Made by a program: the position numbers and the translations under genes. The notes beneath the pieces were generated by a model that searched no databases, was not told the origin of the DNA, and saw only the letters and a program-made list of their open reading frames with translations. Below, one piece after another: positions 40,666 through 49,536 of a stretch of 64,000 nucleotides of DNA; within the stretch, counting starts at the first letter, position 1, and each line of letters opens with the position of its first letter. Source of the stretch: Clostridium sp. C2-6-12. GTDB lineage: Bacteria; Bacillota; Clostridia; Clostridiales; Clostridiaceae. The stretch is taken from positions 1-64,000 of the forward strand of contig NZ_JAABNP010000030.1 in NCBI RefSeq assembly GCF_009928485.1, read 5' to 3'.

Positions 40666-41634
40666 TTAATCAAGTTCATGTAAAGCAAAGTTAATTATAA
40701 CAGATGCCAAATGCTTTCTGTCCCAATGCTCTGGATCAGAAAGCGCAAGTCTTGTAGTTCCTTCTGTAAACATAATAAGTCCAAGTAACAAACGTGAAAG
40801 CGCAAGCCTTGCTCTTGCATATGGAGTAAATTCAATTTTTTCTTCTGCTCTAGAATTATATCCATCTATCAATCCCTTATTATCTTCAAGATACCCAAGA
40901 TAATCTATGGCAAAAAAGTCTGCATAATAATCACCAAAGAAGCTTCTTTCAGTATCTATAAATCCTGCAAAATTACCAGCTTCATCAGCAAATACATTAT
41001 TATCAAACAAGTCATAATGTATAAGTCTAGGAACTTTTACCTCTTCAAGAGCGCCTTCCCATTTTCTTATAAAGCGAAGTATTTTCGATAACTCTGGAAG
41101 CATATTTCCTTGTTTATCAGCATCTTCTATAAGAGTAAATATCATATCGTAATAAGCATCCTTCCAAGTATCATGCAAACGTACTTGAGTATATCCAAAT
41201 TTCTCATTTTTAATGTTATGCATTTCTGCTAATGCTTGACCAAATTGATACTGCCAGTGATACATCTGCTCTTCATTTAACTCTGCATCACATAATAACT
41301 TTCCTCGAAGCTCGCTCATTATAAACCAGTGATTGCCTATCACTTCATGACCACTATGTATTATTTCAGGAATTTTTATATTGGTATGTTTTCTAATCTG
41401 TTCATACACCCTTAGCTCAACATCCATAATGCCTTTTTCATGTGTAAGAGTTATTGTTCCTTCGCTTGGTCCAATTTTAAGTATATACTTTGCAGCCTTT
41501 GTATATATCATATAAGCTACATTAAACTCTCCACCTGTTAATTCCTCTATTTTAATTAAATCCTTAATACCTGCTACTTCAAGCATTTTTAATAAATTTT
41601 CTTCGCTTATTTCTGCTTTTGTTCTTGAATGCAT
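40666..41634 (-). CDS. aminoglycoside-phosphotransferase-family kinase
   Basis: A 322-aa small-molecule kinase of the APH/choline-kinase fold. The nucleotide-binding lysine is in KYILKIGPSEG, the catalytic loop is LIHYDLFDNNVF (HxDxxxxN) and the metal aspartate is in GFIDTERSFFGD. GGAGG is 7 nt before the ATG, which lies 1 nt after the stop of the upstream zincin-like gene, so translation is coupled. The true substrate (antibiotic, sugar or amino alcohol) cannot be told; the family is broad. A 179-nt fragment homologous to its centre lies at 42983-43161. Confidence 0.85.
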   Translation of the reverse strand: MHSRTKAEISEENLLKMLEVAGIKDLIKIEELTGGEFNVAYMIYTKAAKYILKIGPSEGTITLTHEKGIMDVELRVYEQIRKHTNIKIPEIIHSGHEVIGNHWFIMSELRGKLLCDAELNEEQMYHWQYQFGQALAEMHNIKNEKFGYTQVRLHDTWKDAYYDMIFTLIEDADKQGNMLPELSKILRFIRKWEGALEEVKVPRLIHYDLFDNNVFADEAGNFAGFIDTERSFFGDYYADFFAIDYLGYLEDNKGLIDGYNSRAEEKIEFTPYARARLALSRLLLGLIMFTEGTTRLALSDPEHWDRKHLASVIINFALHELD

Positions 41635-41635
41635 C

Positions 41636-42799
41636 TTAAAATCCTCCTTCAGTCATATTCAACATTTTATAATATTTAATAATTTCATCATAACACATTG
41701 GACTGGTGTACATTTCTCTAAAAAATATTTTTCTTTTTTCTTCTGTGAGATCATCTGAGATGTTTTTAAAAGTACTAAGACTGCTTCCATATACATATAA
41801 ATTGGCTTTATAAAAAGAATCACCCTTTGATAGCTTTATTCGTTTTTCTATTTCTTCAGGTTCTGCTAAGATATAATTGGTTTTATAATAATTGACTACC
41901 TCAGATAAATTTTCTCCATTATTAAATAATATATAGCTATTATTTTGTACTAAATGATGTAAGTAATCCAGTAATAATTCTATTTCCATTTTTGAATCTA
42001 TCTCATTTCTAAATACAAAATAGCATATAGATTCGCCTACTCCTTCAAGTTGAAAAATTTCAGTACCATAGTCCTCTTCACATCCACATACTTCATTTAT
42101 ATTTCCACTTAATATTCCATTTTTCCATGAATATAATTGAAATGCATGACCACATATTTCATGACTAATTGCATATTTCAAAGAAGTTTCATTTAAATAG
42201 CCTTTTATTAATCCTTTATTAACATTTAAAATATATCCATTTTTATCTATACTAAGACGATATTTATATGGAATATTCTCATCTTCAATAAATTTAATAC
42301 CTACAGCTGCATTAAATTTTAAATCTAGATAATCTTCAGCTATTTTTGTTTGTCTATTTAACTCTTTGTTCATATATTCTTCTAATTCACACATATCTAT
42401 ATTCAGATTGTAAAACTTACTTTGAATTTCTTCTTTACTATATTCAATTCCCATTTTCATAAATTTATCTTTTATTACCTTGATTAATTGATCTATTTCC
42501 TTTTGTGATGTAAAGACTACCTCTGCACCTATTGTGTTTTTGACATATTCCTTATAATCAATATCTTCTTTTAATAAATTTCGAATATAATATACTGTTG
42601 AAATTAATTTTTTATACACATATTCATTTTCTTCTTTAGCCAAAATACTTAGTCTTTTATAATCATTTAGTACTTCAGATAAATCTTTATAATCTTTAGC
42701 TGTTTTAGTAATTACGTTTTCTTCACGGAAGGTATTTCCCAATAAGTTCCTTAACCCATGATATGCTGATACTATTTCTGAATATATATTTTTCACCAT
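41636..42799 (-). CDS. zincin-like putative metallopeptidase
   Basis: A 387-aa soluble protein. The key segment SHEICGHAFQLYSW carries two histidines and a glutamate in an HExxGH arrangement, close to the HExxxGH of DUF885-type gluzincins. A downstream LEGVGESICYFVFR could supply the third ligand glutamate, as EGWA does in that family. The N-terminal 150 residues are helical. GGGGGA is 5 nt before the ATG. It is coupled to an APH-like kinase (1-nt gap). Peptidase activity is inferred; the spacing is non-standard and should be regarded as a divergent member. Confidence 0.55.
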   Translation of the reverse strand: MVKNIYSEIVSAYHGLRNLLGNTFREENVITKTAKDYKDLSEVLNDYKRLSILAKEENEYVYKKLISTVYYIRNLLKEDIDYKEYVKNTIGAEVVFTSQKEIDQLIKVIKDKFMKMGIEYSKEEIQSKFYNLNIDMCELEEYMNKELNRQTKIAEDYLDLKFNAAVGIKFIEDENIPYKYRLSIDKNGYILNVNKGLIKGYLNETSLKYAISHEICGHAFQLYSWKNGILSGNINEVCGCEEDYGTEIFQLEGVGESICYFVFRNEIDSKMEIELLLDYLHHLVQNNSYILFNNGENLSEVVNYYKTNYILAEPEEIEKRIKLSKGDSFYKANLYVYGSSLSTFKNISDDLTEEKRKIFFREMYTSPMCYDEIIKYYKMLNMTEGGF

Positions 42800-42982
42800 T
42801 CATATCCCCCATTCAAAAAAATATATTTGGGATCGAAATATATAAAATCAACCTTGTTTATTGATAAAAATACTATAATCCCCTTATTATCATTTCAAAA
42901 TTCTCATACTATAATTCCATTTACTTCAATCTATTTTAATCATTATACTATAGATGCAACTTTCATATAAAGGTGTTTCATA

Positions 42983-43161
42983 AGAATAAATATCATACCG
43001 TAATAAACATGCTTCCACGTATTCTGCAAACGCACTTGTGTATAACTAATTTTCTTATTTTTAATGTTATGCATTTTTCCTAAGGCTTGACCAAACTTAT
43101 ATTTACAACTATACATCTGTTCTTCATTTATCTCAGCATCACATAATTGTCAATAACTTAT
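42983..43161 (-). pseudogene. duplicated fragment of the APH-like kinase gene
   Basis: This stretch aligns along its whole length with about 41121-41305, the middle of the kinase gene, with shared blocks such as TTTTTAATGTTATGCAT and TCTTCATTTA. It has substitutions and small indels and no intact frame. It is a decayed partial duplicate. The rest of the 42800-43239 gap is AT-rich without an ORF. Confidence 0.75.
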
Positions 43162-43239
43162 TTTTTTATTTAAGCGGATAATTTATTAAGTACTGTACAA
43201 ACTAACTTTGTAAAACCACAATGCTAAGGAGGTATTTTT

Positions 43240-43404
43240 ATGCCAAAGGATAGCCAACCAGATAACAAAACAGCAAGAATGGAAAAATGTAATTATCAAA
43301 CTCCAATAACTGAAGAAGGACATAACCATAATCCTAATGCAAAGCATAAGTCTATAAAGGACCAAGGCGTTAGTAGCCAACATTTCAACAGATTTGGCAA
43401 CTAA
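43240..43404 (+). CDS. small hydrophilic protein (54 aa)
   Basis: Encodes a polar peptide MPKDSQPDNKTARMEKCNYQ... ending QHFNRFGN. AAGGAGG sits 7 nt before the ATG, so it is very likely translated. It is rich in Asn, His, Lys and Gln (GHNHNPNAKHKS) with a single cysteine, and probably lacks a fixed fold. It has its own terminator downstream (43484-43528). Not recognised; similar in style to the tiny ORFs at 12716 and 63340. Confidence 0.6.
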   Translation: MPKDSQPDNKTARMEKCNYQTPITEEGHNHNPNAKHKSIKDQGVSSQHFNRFGN

Positions 43405-43483
43405 TATTTTAAACTCAAATTTTTAACCACTTTAGGATTCATCTTAACAATAAGTAGCATTTAACATATTCAATTAACAACAA

Positions 43484-43528
43484 AAAAGCACAATGCTTGT
43501 AGTTAAATTTACAAACAATTGTGCTTTT
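43484..43528. terminator. terminator between small ORF and amylase gene
   Basis: AAAAGCACAAT and ATTGTGCTTTT pair, with inner TTGTA/TACAA. Flanked by A and T runs, so it can act in both directions for the convergent genes. Confidence 0.85.
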
Positions 43529-43670
43529 CATAAATTATAATTTATTTTTATTAAATAAATTATTTACATATACCTATAATTTCATCCCTGCATCTAGATA
43601 ATGTTAATTTTCCTTTTTAAATGCATCAACTATACCATTTATCTTTAATATGATACATCCTAACTATCTA

Positions 43671-46166
43671 CTATTTGTATGAATCCCAAGATCCGTTTTT
43701 AAATACCATTGAGCTTCCAGAAGTTATCGTCAATCCTTCTTGTCCTGATCCTGGATATTGATTATTTCCTTTATCGCTGAATATTACCTTTGCATCTCCA
43801 AAACCTTCTGGTATTGTGTAGCTATATAATCCATCACTTACTTTAGTCATAGCTGCTCCTGGCCATGCTGCTATTTTATTTCCTGTACTTTTACTATAAA
43901 CATATACATATGGGTTACTCCAGTTATTTGTGTTATAGAAATATACCTTAGATCCAGTTGGTACAGCTTCTTTGGTATAAGTATAAGATTTTTTAGCTGT
44001 ATTTGTTCCATTTGTAGCTTTTAATTCTAAAGTAATTTTATCTCCAACCTTTGCATCTTTACCTATAGTTATTGTTTGTCCATCTTTATATGCTGTTTCT
44101 GCTACACCACCAATTGAATAAGTTGAACTTGTTGCATTTTTTACTCCTAAGGTTAATGTTAGTGAATCTGTAAAACTGCAATCTTCTTTAGAAATTGAAA
44201 CAGTTGGCTTTGTATCAATTTCATCATAAATTTGCCAAGTTCCATTCTTATATTCCATTGAAGCTCCATCAGTTATAGCCAATCCTTCTTGTCCTGATGC
44301 TGGATATTGATTATTTCCTTTGTCACTGAATATTACCTTTGCATCTCCAAATCCTTTTGGTATTTGATAGCTGTATAACCCATCATTTCCTTTAGTCATA
44401 GCTACTCCTGGCCATGCTGCTATTTTATTACCAGTACTTCCGCTATAAACATATACATATGGATTACTCCAGTTATTTGTGTTATAGAAATATACCTTAG
44501 ATCCAGTTGGCACAGGTACTTTTCTATAAGTATAAGATTTTTCATTTATACTTGTTCCATTTGTTCCTTTTAATTTTAAAGTAACGCTATCTCCAACCTT
44601 AGTATCTTTACCTATAGTTATTATTTGTCCATCTTTATATGCTGTTTCTGCTCCACCATCAATTGAATAAGTTGCACTAGTTACATTTTTTGCTCCTAAT
44701 GTTAATGTTAGTGAATCTGTAAAATCGCAATCTTCTTTAGAGCTTGAAACCACTGTGTTTGGTTTATCTTCATTATAAAGAACAGTTATTCCTGCAGGAA
44801 GATTACCAGAAATTTTTCCACTAGAAACAGTAAAGGTTCCTCCAGTGCTTGCATGATTAGTATAAGTGCCATCTGCTAGATTTGTTGTTGAATTTATTGT
44901 TGTTGCACCATCTAAATTAACGATAACTGCGCCCTTTGTACCACGTTCTATCATAGTTACATAGTTACTTTGTGGTCTTATATATTCATTTTCCCCTGCC
45001 ATTAAATTGTGGAATTTGTTTACTGAAATTACATCTTTATCTTTCCAATTAGTATTTCCTGCAGCCCCCATATCCCCAGTTGTACTTGTAGGTCTATCAA
45101 AAAATAATGGCACAGAATCGGCACGTGCAGCTATAAGGGCCCACCCCATCTTTATTTGCCAGTCATTCATACTTGAGCTAGTTCCATTAAAGTTATTATT
45201 AGCATAAGTATCATGAGTTTCAACTTCTGTTACTAAATGTGAAGCTCCAACACCATTTGCAGAGTAATCTTTAGCAGAGTAAACATTTTTACTGCCACTA
45301 TATCCTACTGCACTTCTTACATTATCCCCATAATTTGATGCTAAAACATCCATGTAATTAGTATATGAATTAAAATTATCTGCACCTCCTTGCAATACTT
45401 CTCCATAAACAAATACTTTTTTCTTCATGGATCCAAGAACATTAGACCAAAAGTCGCTTGCACCATTGCTATCACTTGGAAGCTCAATATGCTTTGCAGC
45501 ATCAAATCTAAATCCATCAGCTCCGCAATCAATGCAGTCATTTAAATATGATATTACTTTATTTTGAACTTTAGCATTAGAGCTATTTAAGTCCGGTAGT
45601 CCAATACAATAATGAGTTACTTGCCATCTATTGTTCCAATCAGATACTTGTGTGTGATCATGCCAGCAATTTGGATCATTTAACAAATCTGGGTCAACAC
45701 TTTTGCTTGGATAATACTGATCATTTCCACCGCCAGCATTTGCTGTATGATTTGCTACAACATCTACTATAATTTTAATTCCTTTTGCTTCTGCTGCATC
45801 ACACAACTGTTTAAATTCTTCCCTAGTTCCTAATTGAGCATTACCAATTGAAAAATTAGTTGGTTGATATAAAAGCCACCAATATGAGGTTTTCTTAGTA
45901 TTTTCTTTTGTTCCTTGGATAGGTGATACCTGAATAGAAGTATATCCTGCATCAGCTATAGCATCTAAATTATCCTTAATTGTATTAAAAGACCAGTTCC
46001 ATGCATGTAATATTACACCATTTTCAATTGAATCTGCTAATTCCTTATTTTGAATATTTCTAGTTGAAGCACTAGCCATGCTAGCTGGTAAACTGCTAAA
46101 TATTACTGTAGTTGCAACTAAAGTCATTGCTATGAGATTTCTTATATTTTTCTTTGATTTTGCCAT
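43671..46166 (-). CDS. secreted alpha-amylase (GH13) with two starch-binding modules
   Basis: An 831-aa extracellular alpha-amylase. The signal peptide is residues 1-about 33 (KSKK start, ASA cleavage). The GH13 barrel (about 45-465) has VDVVANH (140 region), GFRFDAAKH with nucleophile Asp222, GEVLQG with acid/base Glu256, and ETHD with Asp319. Two tandem units follow, each with a beta-sandwich (KEDCxFTDSLTLTLGxKN) and a CBM26-like starch-binding module (VYFYNTNNWSNPYVYVYS ... AWPGxAMTK); CBMs are at about 556-647 and 735-829. The units are near-identical, indicating recent duplication. AGGGGAG precedes the ATG. Operator-like sites lie upstream. Confidence 0.95.
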   Translation of the reverse strand: MAKSKKNIRNLIAMTLVATTVIFSSLPASMASASTRNIQNKELADSIENGVILHAWNWSFNTIKDNLDAIADAGYTSIQVSPIQGTKENTKKTSYWWLLYQPTNFSIGNAQLGTREEFKQLCDAAEAKGIKIIVDVVANHTANAGGGNDQYYPSKSVDPDLLNDPNCWHDHTQVSDWNNRWQVTHYCIGLPDLNSSNAKVQNKVISYLNDCIDCGADGFRFDAAKHIELPSDSNGASDFWSNVLGSMKKKVFVYGEVLQGGADNFNSYTNYMDVLASNYGDNVRSAVGYSGSKNVYSAKDYSANGVGASHLVTEVETHDTYANNNFNGTSSSMNDWQIKMGWALIAARADSVPLFFDRPTSTTGDMGAAGNTNWKDKDVISVNKFHNLMAGENEYIRPQSNYVTMIERGTKGAVIVNLDGATTINSTTNLADGTYTNHASTGGTFTVSSGKISGNLPAGITVLYNEDKPNTVVSSSKEDCDFTDSLTLTLGAKNVTSATYSIDGGAETAYKDGQIITIGKDTKVGDSVTLKLKGTNGTSINEKSYTYRKVPVPTGSKVYFYNTNNWSNPYVYVYSGSTGNKIAAWPGVAMTKGNDGLYSYQIPKGFGDAKVIFSDKGNNQYPASGQEGLAITDGASMEYKNGTWQIYDEIDTKPTVSISKEDCSFTDSLTLTLGVKNATSSTYSIGGVAETAYKDGQTITIGKDAKVGDKITLELKATNGTNTAKKSYTYTKEAVPTGSKVYFYNTNNWSNPYVYVYSKSTGNKIAAWPGAAMTKVSDGLYSYTIPEGFGDAKVIFSDKGNNQYPGSGQEGLTITSGSSMVFKNGSWDSYK

Positions 46167-46296
46167 TTTTATCTCCCCTACCTTATAATTTTTTATTAAT
46201 TATTGATCTTCTTAATTATAAAATTTAATATACAGTCCTTTGATTCCCAGTGTATGAATTTCAAGCTCCATTATTAAATCTTTATGAGAAACCTAA

Positions 46297-46330
46297 GTAA
46301 ACGCTTGCATATCTAAGTAAACGTTTTACG
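46297..46330. promoter_or_regulatory. paired cre-like/LacI-type sites upstream of amylase
   Basis: GTAAACGCTTGCA (46297-46309) and GTAAACGTTTTACG (46317-46330) form direct repeats of CTAAGTAAACG exactly 20 bp apart, two helical turns. On the - strand the first reads TGCAAGCGTTTAC, close to the cre consensus. They lie 130-165 nt before the amylase start. Confidence 0.6.
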
Positions 46331-46463
46331 AAAAGCTATACTAGCAGTATGGGCTATGAAAGTGCTAAATAAAAAAGTTAAAAGTTCGTCTGTAGCTATA
46401 ATTTTACATACATTTTATAATTCATTCTTCTCCCTCCATTAATTAATAAATTATATCCACGTA

Positions 46464-46478
46464 TTCAAACGTTTGCAT
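46464..46478. promoter_or_regulatory. palindromic LacI-family-type operator
   Basis: CAAACGTTTG (46466-46475) is a perfect 10-bp palindrome with a central CG, in the context TTCAAACGTTTGCAT. Such sites bind CcpA or other LacI-family regulators. It lies 300 nt upstream of the amylase gene in the otherwise gene-free 46167-46898 region. Confidence 0.55.
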
Positions 46479-46767
46479 TATTATTTAAATTCCCCCTCCC
46501 TATAATTATTTTAATTGTTTACACAGATAACAAATATATAGTTAATATTACATTATTTGTACTATTAACTATATATTATTATAAGCCTTATACTTTTTCA
46601 ATATTTTTCCTTATATTTCTAATAAAAAACAATTCTTTTGTAATTTATTCCAAATTTTTATATTTTTTTCTCAATCGATTGCATTAGCTTCTCTATATAT
46701 TATTTAAACTAGTTCTTAAAACTTCACTCAATAGCATCCAACATCTATCTTGTTCCTGACATCATAA

Positions 46768-46808
46768 CAAAGCAAAAAGACACTTAATTTAAGTGTCTTT
46801 TTGCTTTG
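46768..46808 (-). terminator. terminator of the aldo/keto reductase gene
   Basis: AAAGCAAAAAGACACTTAA and TTAAGTGTCTTTTTGCTTT are exact complements forming a 19-bp palindrome. Confidence 0.85.
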
Positions 46809-46898
46809 CTATTTTTAAATAAGAGGGCTTCTTCTGTTTCATGAAGTTTATTTATATATATTTAACCTACAAATTAAATACTAAAACAAATAATTCCA

Positions 46899-48104
46899 TT
46901 AATATATCTTAAATAATTTAACTGCTAATTTTGCAGCTTTATAGACAGGTGTTTCCAACTCTCTTCTTGCATTTTTTAATTCTTTTCTAATTTCTATATG
47001 TTGAGGACAATGCCCCTCACATTTACCACATTCAACACATAAAGAAGCACTGGTTGGATTTTTTCTAAGTGCTGTACACATAAGATATTCTCTTCTGCCA
47101 TTTCTCTTATTTTCAGCATATATCATATTATAAGCATGAAAAGTTCCAGGTATATCTACTCCTTTAGGACATGGAATACAATAACCACACCCTGTACAAC
47201 CCACCTTAACATTTCTATTAATTTCATTTTTCACTTGTTCTATTAATTTAAAATCTTCTTCAGTGAATTCACCTACTGTTACATTACTTGCAATCTTTAT
47301 ATTTTCCTTAACCATGTCCATAGAATTCATTCCAGACAATATACAAGTAACCTCAGGTTGATTCCAAAGCCAGCGAAAAGACCATTCTGCTGGAGTGTAC
47401 TTTCTTGAATTTTCCTTTATTATTTCTTTTGCTTTCTCTGGAAGTAAGTTAACTAATCTACCACCTCTAAGCGGCTCCATTATGATTACAGGCAATCCCT
47501 TTTTATTAGCTGCCTCAAGTCCTTTTCTTCCTGCTTGACTATGTTCATCTATATAATTATATTGAATTTGGCAAAAATCCCAGTCATAAGCTTCTAAAAG
47601 GTCTATAAAAGTTTCAGTATTACCATGATAAGAAAAACCAACGTTACGAATCTGCCCTTTTTCTACCTTTTCCTTTAACCATTCTTCAGCTCCAAGTGCC
47701 TTTAATTTCTCCCAAGTCTTAACATCTGTAAGCATATGCATAAGATAATAATCTATATAATCAGTATTAAGCCTTCTAAGCTGCTCATTAAAATACTTTT
47801 CCAAGTCCTTTTTAGACTTAACCATATAATGAGGAAGCTTTGTTGCAATATATATTTTTTCCCTACAGTTATTTCTTTTTAAAATTTCACCAAAAGCAGC
47901 TTCACTTCCTGGATAAACATAAGCAGTATCAAAATAATTGACCCCATTATTTATAGCCTCCATGACTTCTTTTTCTGCCTTATCAATATCTATGCTGGCT
48001 CCCTTTTTAGTAAAACGCATGCAGCCATAACCTAATATAGATAAATCATTTCCCTTTTTGTCTTTTCTATAATTCATTTGCTGAGTTTTTTTTACTGCTT
48101 CCAT
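46899..48104 (-). CDS. aldo/keto reductase with C-terminal ferredoxin domain
   Basis: A 401-aa cytosolic oxidoreductase. The aldo/keto reductase barrel (about 10-285) has GYGCMRF, the catalytic segment NYFDTAYVYPGSE (Asp, Tyr), ATKLPHYMVK (Lys) and YLMHMLTD (His). The C-terminal domain binds two 4Fe-4S clusters: CTGCGYCIPCPKGVD and LCVECGKCEGHCPQHI, eight cysteines. Such proteins reduce unknown carbonyls using ferredoxin-like clusters. GAGGTGAT is 6 nt before the ATG. Transcribed after the flavodiiron gene but separated from it by a strong terminator. Confidence 0.9.
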   Translation of the reverse strand: MEAVKKTQQMNYRKDKKGNDLSILGYGCMRFTKKGASIDIDKAEKEVMEAINNGVNYFDTAYVYPGSEAAFGEILKRNNCREKIYIATKLPHYMVKSKKDLEKYFNEQLRRLNTDYIDYYLMHMLTDVKTWEKLKALGAEEWLKEKVEKGQIRNVGFSYHGNTETFIDLLEAYDWDFCQIQYNYIDEHSQAGRKGLEAANKKGLPVIIMEPLRGGRLVNLLPEKAKEIIKENSRKYTPAEWSFRWLWNQPEVTCILSGMNSMDMVKENIKIASNVTVGEFTEEDFKLIEQVKNEINRNVKVGCTGCGYCIPCPKGVDIPGTFHAYNMIYAENKRNGRREYLMCTALRKNPTSASLCVECGKCEGHCPQHIEIRKELKNARRELETPVYKAAKLAVKLFKIY

Positions 48105-48120
48105 TTTATAATCACCTCAT

Positions 48121-48177
48121 TATAATAAGTGGTGACAGTCACCATTTAAACTTTGATAACTATCACCACTTATTATA
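48121..48177 (-). terminator. terminator after the flavodiiron gene
   Basis: TATAATAAGTGGTGA (48121-48135) and TCACCACTTATTATA (48163-48177) are exact 15-bp complements. A smaller GGTGACAGTCACC palindrome lies in the left arm. It abuts the aldo/keto reductase ribosome-binding site. Confidence 0.8.
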
Positions 48178-48282
48178 AACTATTAGCTAATCACTTAAAA
48201 CAAGAAATTTCTATCTATAAGATTATGAGGCTCTACATTGATATTTCCTATTAACAATTAAAGCTAATTTCCTAAAATTCTT

Positions 48283-49485
48283 CTATTTATTCATAGATTC
48301 AATAATACTTTCAGCTATTGAATCCATTAAATCTTCATCGCCTTCTTTTAAACTTGAATTTACTGACATCTCATTATCTAAGATTGTCATATCCTTCATG
48401 TCTTCTAAATGTGCTCTCATTAACTTAGCAGCTTGAGGAGCCCATGAACCATTTTCAATCAGAGCAAAAGTACGTTTTTGTAAATTTAATGCTTTCATAT
48501 CCATTATATAATTAAGCATTGGTGGATAAACCTCTAAATTGTAAGTAACTGTGGCAAGTACAACATGGCTATATTTAAAGGTTTCAGAAATTAAGTAAGA
48601 TACATGAGTCTTTGATACATCATACATAACTACATTTGTCATTCCTTTTTCCACTAACCTTGTTGCTAAATCAGTGGCAGCAGCTTCAGTATTACCATAC
48701 ATTGTTCCATAAACTATCATTACACCTTTTTCTTCTGGTTCATATGTGCTCCATTTACTGTATTTATCTAAAAGATATCCAAAATCATTTCTCCATACTG
48801 GTCCATGAAGTGGGCATATAAACTTAATGTCTAAACCTCCAGCTTTCTTTAATAAAGCTTGTACATGTGGTCCATACTTACCAACTATGTTTGTATAATA
48901 CCTTCTAGCATCATCAATCCAATCTCTATCAAAGTTTACTTCATCGTTAAATAATTTACCATCTAATGCTCCAAAAGAGCCAAAGGCATCAGCAGCAAAT
49001 AATATTCCAGCTGTTGTATCGAAAGTTACCATAGCTTCTGGCCAATGAACCATTGGTGCAGATACAAATACAACATTATGCTTTCCAAAGGACATATTGT
49101 CCCCTTCTTTAACTTGAATAACATTTTTATCTATATTAAAGCCAAATTGGTGCATAAACATAAAACCTTTTTCAGTGCAGATAATTTTTACTTTAGGATA
49201 TCTTAGAACAATTTCTTCAATACATGCTGCATGATCTGGTTCCATATGATTAATTACCATGTAATCTAAAGGTCTGTCTCCAAGAACTCCTTTAATATTA
49301 TCAAGGAACTGACGGCAAATAGACCAATCTACAGTATCAAAAAGAACTGTTTTTTCATCTAAAAGTAAATATGAGTTATAAGAAACCCCTCTTGGTATAG
49401 GATGGACATTTTCAAAAAGTGCAAGGCGATGATCGTTGCCTCCAATCCAATAAAGGTCCTCAGTTATTTTTCTAACACAAAACAT
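48283..49485 (-). CDS. fprA: flavodiiron protein (FprA, class A)
   Basis: A 400-aa A-type flavoprotein that reduces O2 to water (or NO to N2O). The metallo-beta-lactamase-fold diiron domain (1-about 250) has INHMEPDHAA (His80, Glu82, Asp84), the HWPE segment, LFAADAFGSF and CPLHGPVWR. The flavodoxin domain (about 255-400) begins VMIVYGTMYGNTEAAA (FMN phosphate loop). AAGGAGG precedes the ATG. It lies 51 nt after the acyl-CoA dehydrogenase-EtfA-rubredoxin gene on the same strand. That gene supplies a rubredoxin domain, the usual electron donor to FprA. Confidence 0.94.
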   Translation of the reverse strand: MFCVRKITEDLYWIGGNDHRLALFENVHPIPRGVSYNSYLLLDEKTVLFDTVDWSICRQFLDNIKGVLGDRPLDYMVINHMEPDHAACIEEIVLRYPKVKIICTEKGFMFMHQFGFNIDKNVIQVKEGDNMSFGKHNVVFVSAPMVHWPEAMVTFDTTAGILFAADAFGSFGALDGKLFNDEVNFDRDWIDDARRYYTNIVGKYGPHVQALLKKAGGLDIKFICPLHGPVWRNDFGYLLDKYSKWSTYEPEEKGVMIVYGTMYGNTEAAATDLATRLVEKGMTNVVMYDVSKTHVSYLISETFKYSHVVLATVTYNLEVYPPMLNYIMDMKALNLQKRTFALIENGSWAPQAAKLMRAHLEDMKDMTILDNEMSVNSSLKEGDEDLMDSIAESIIESMNK

Positions 49486-49536
49486 AATATTAATCCTCCT
49501 TCACACTAAAACATTTTATTCCCAGTTATTTTAAAA

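Noticed and set aside
43186-43383. A 65-codon open frame on the - strand
   Set aside because: It is antisense to the 54-aa ORF at 43240, which has AAGGAGG at proper spacing; the antisense frame has none.
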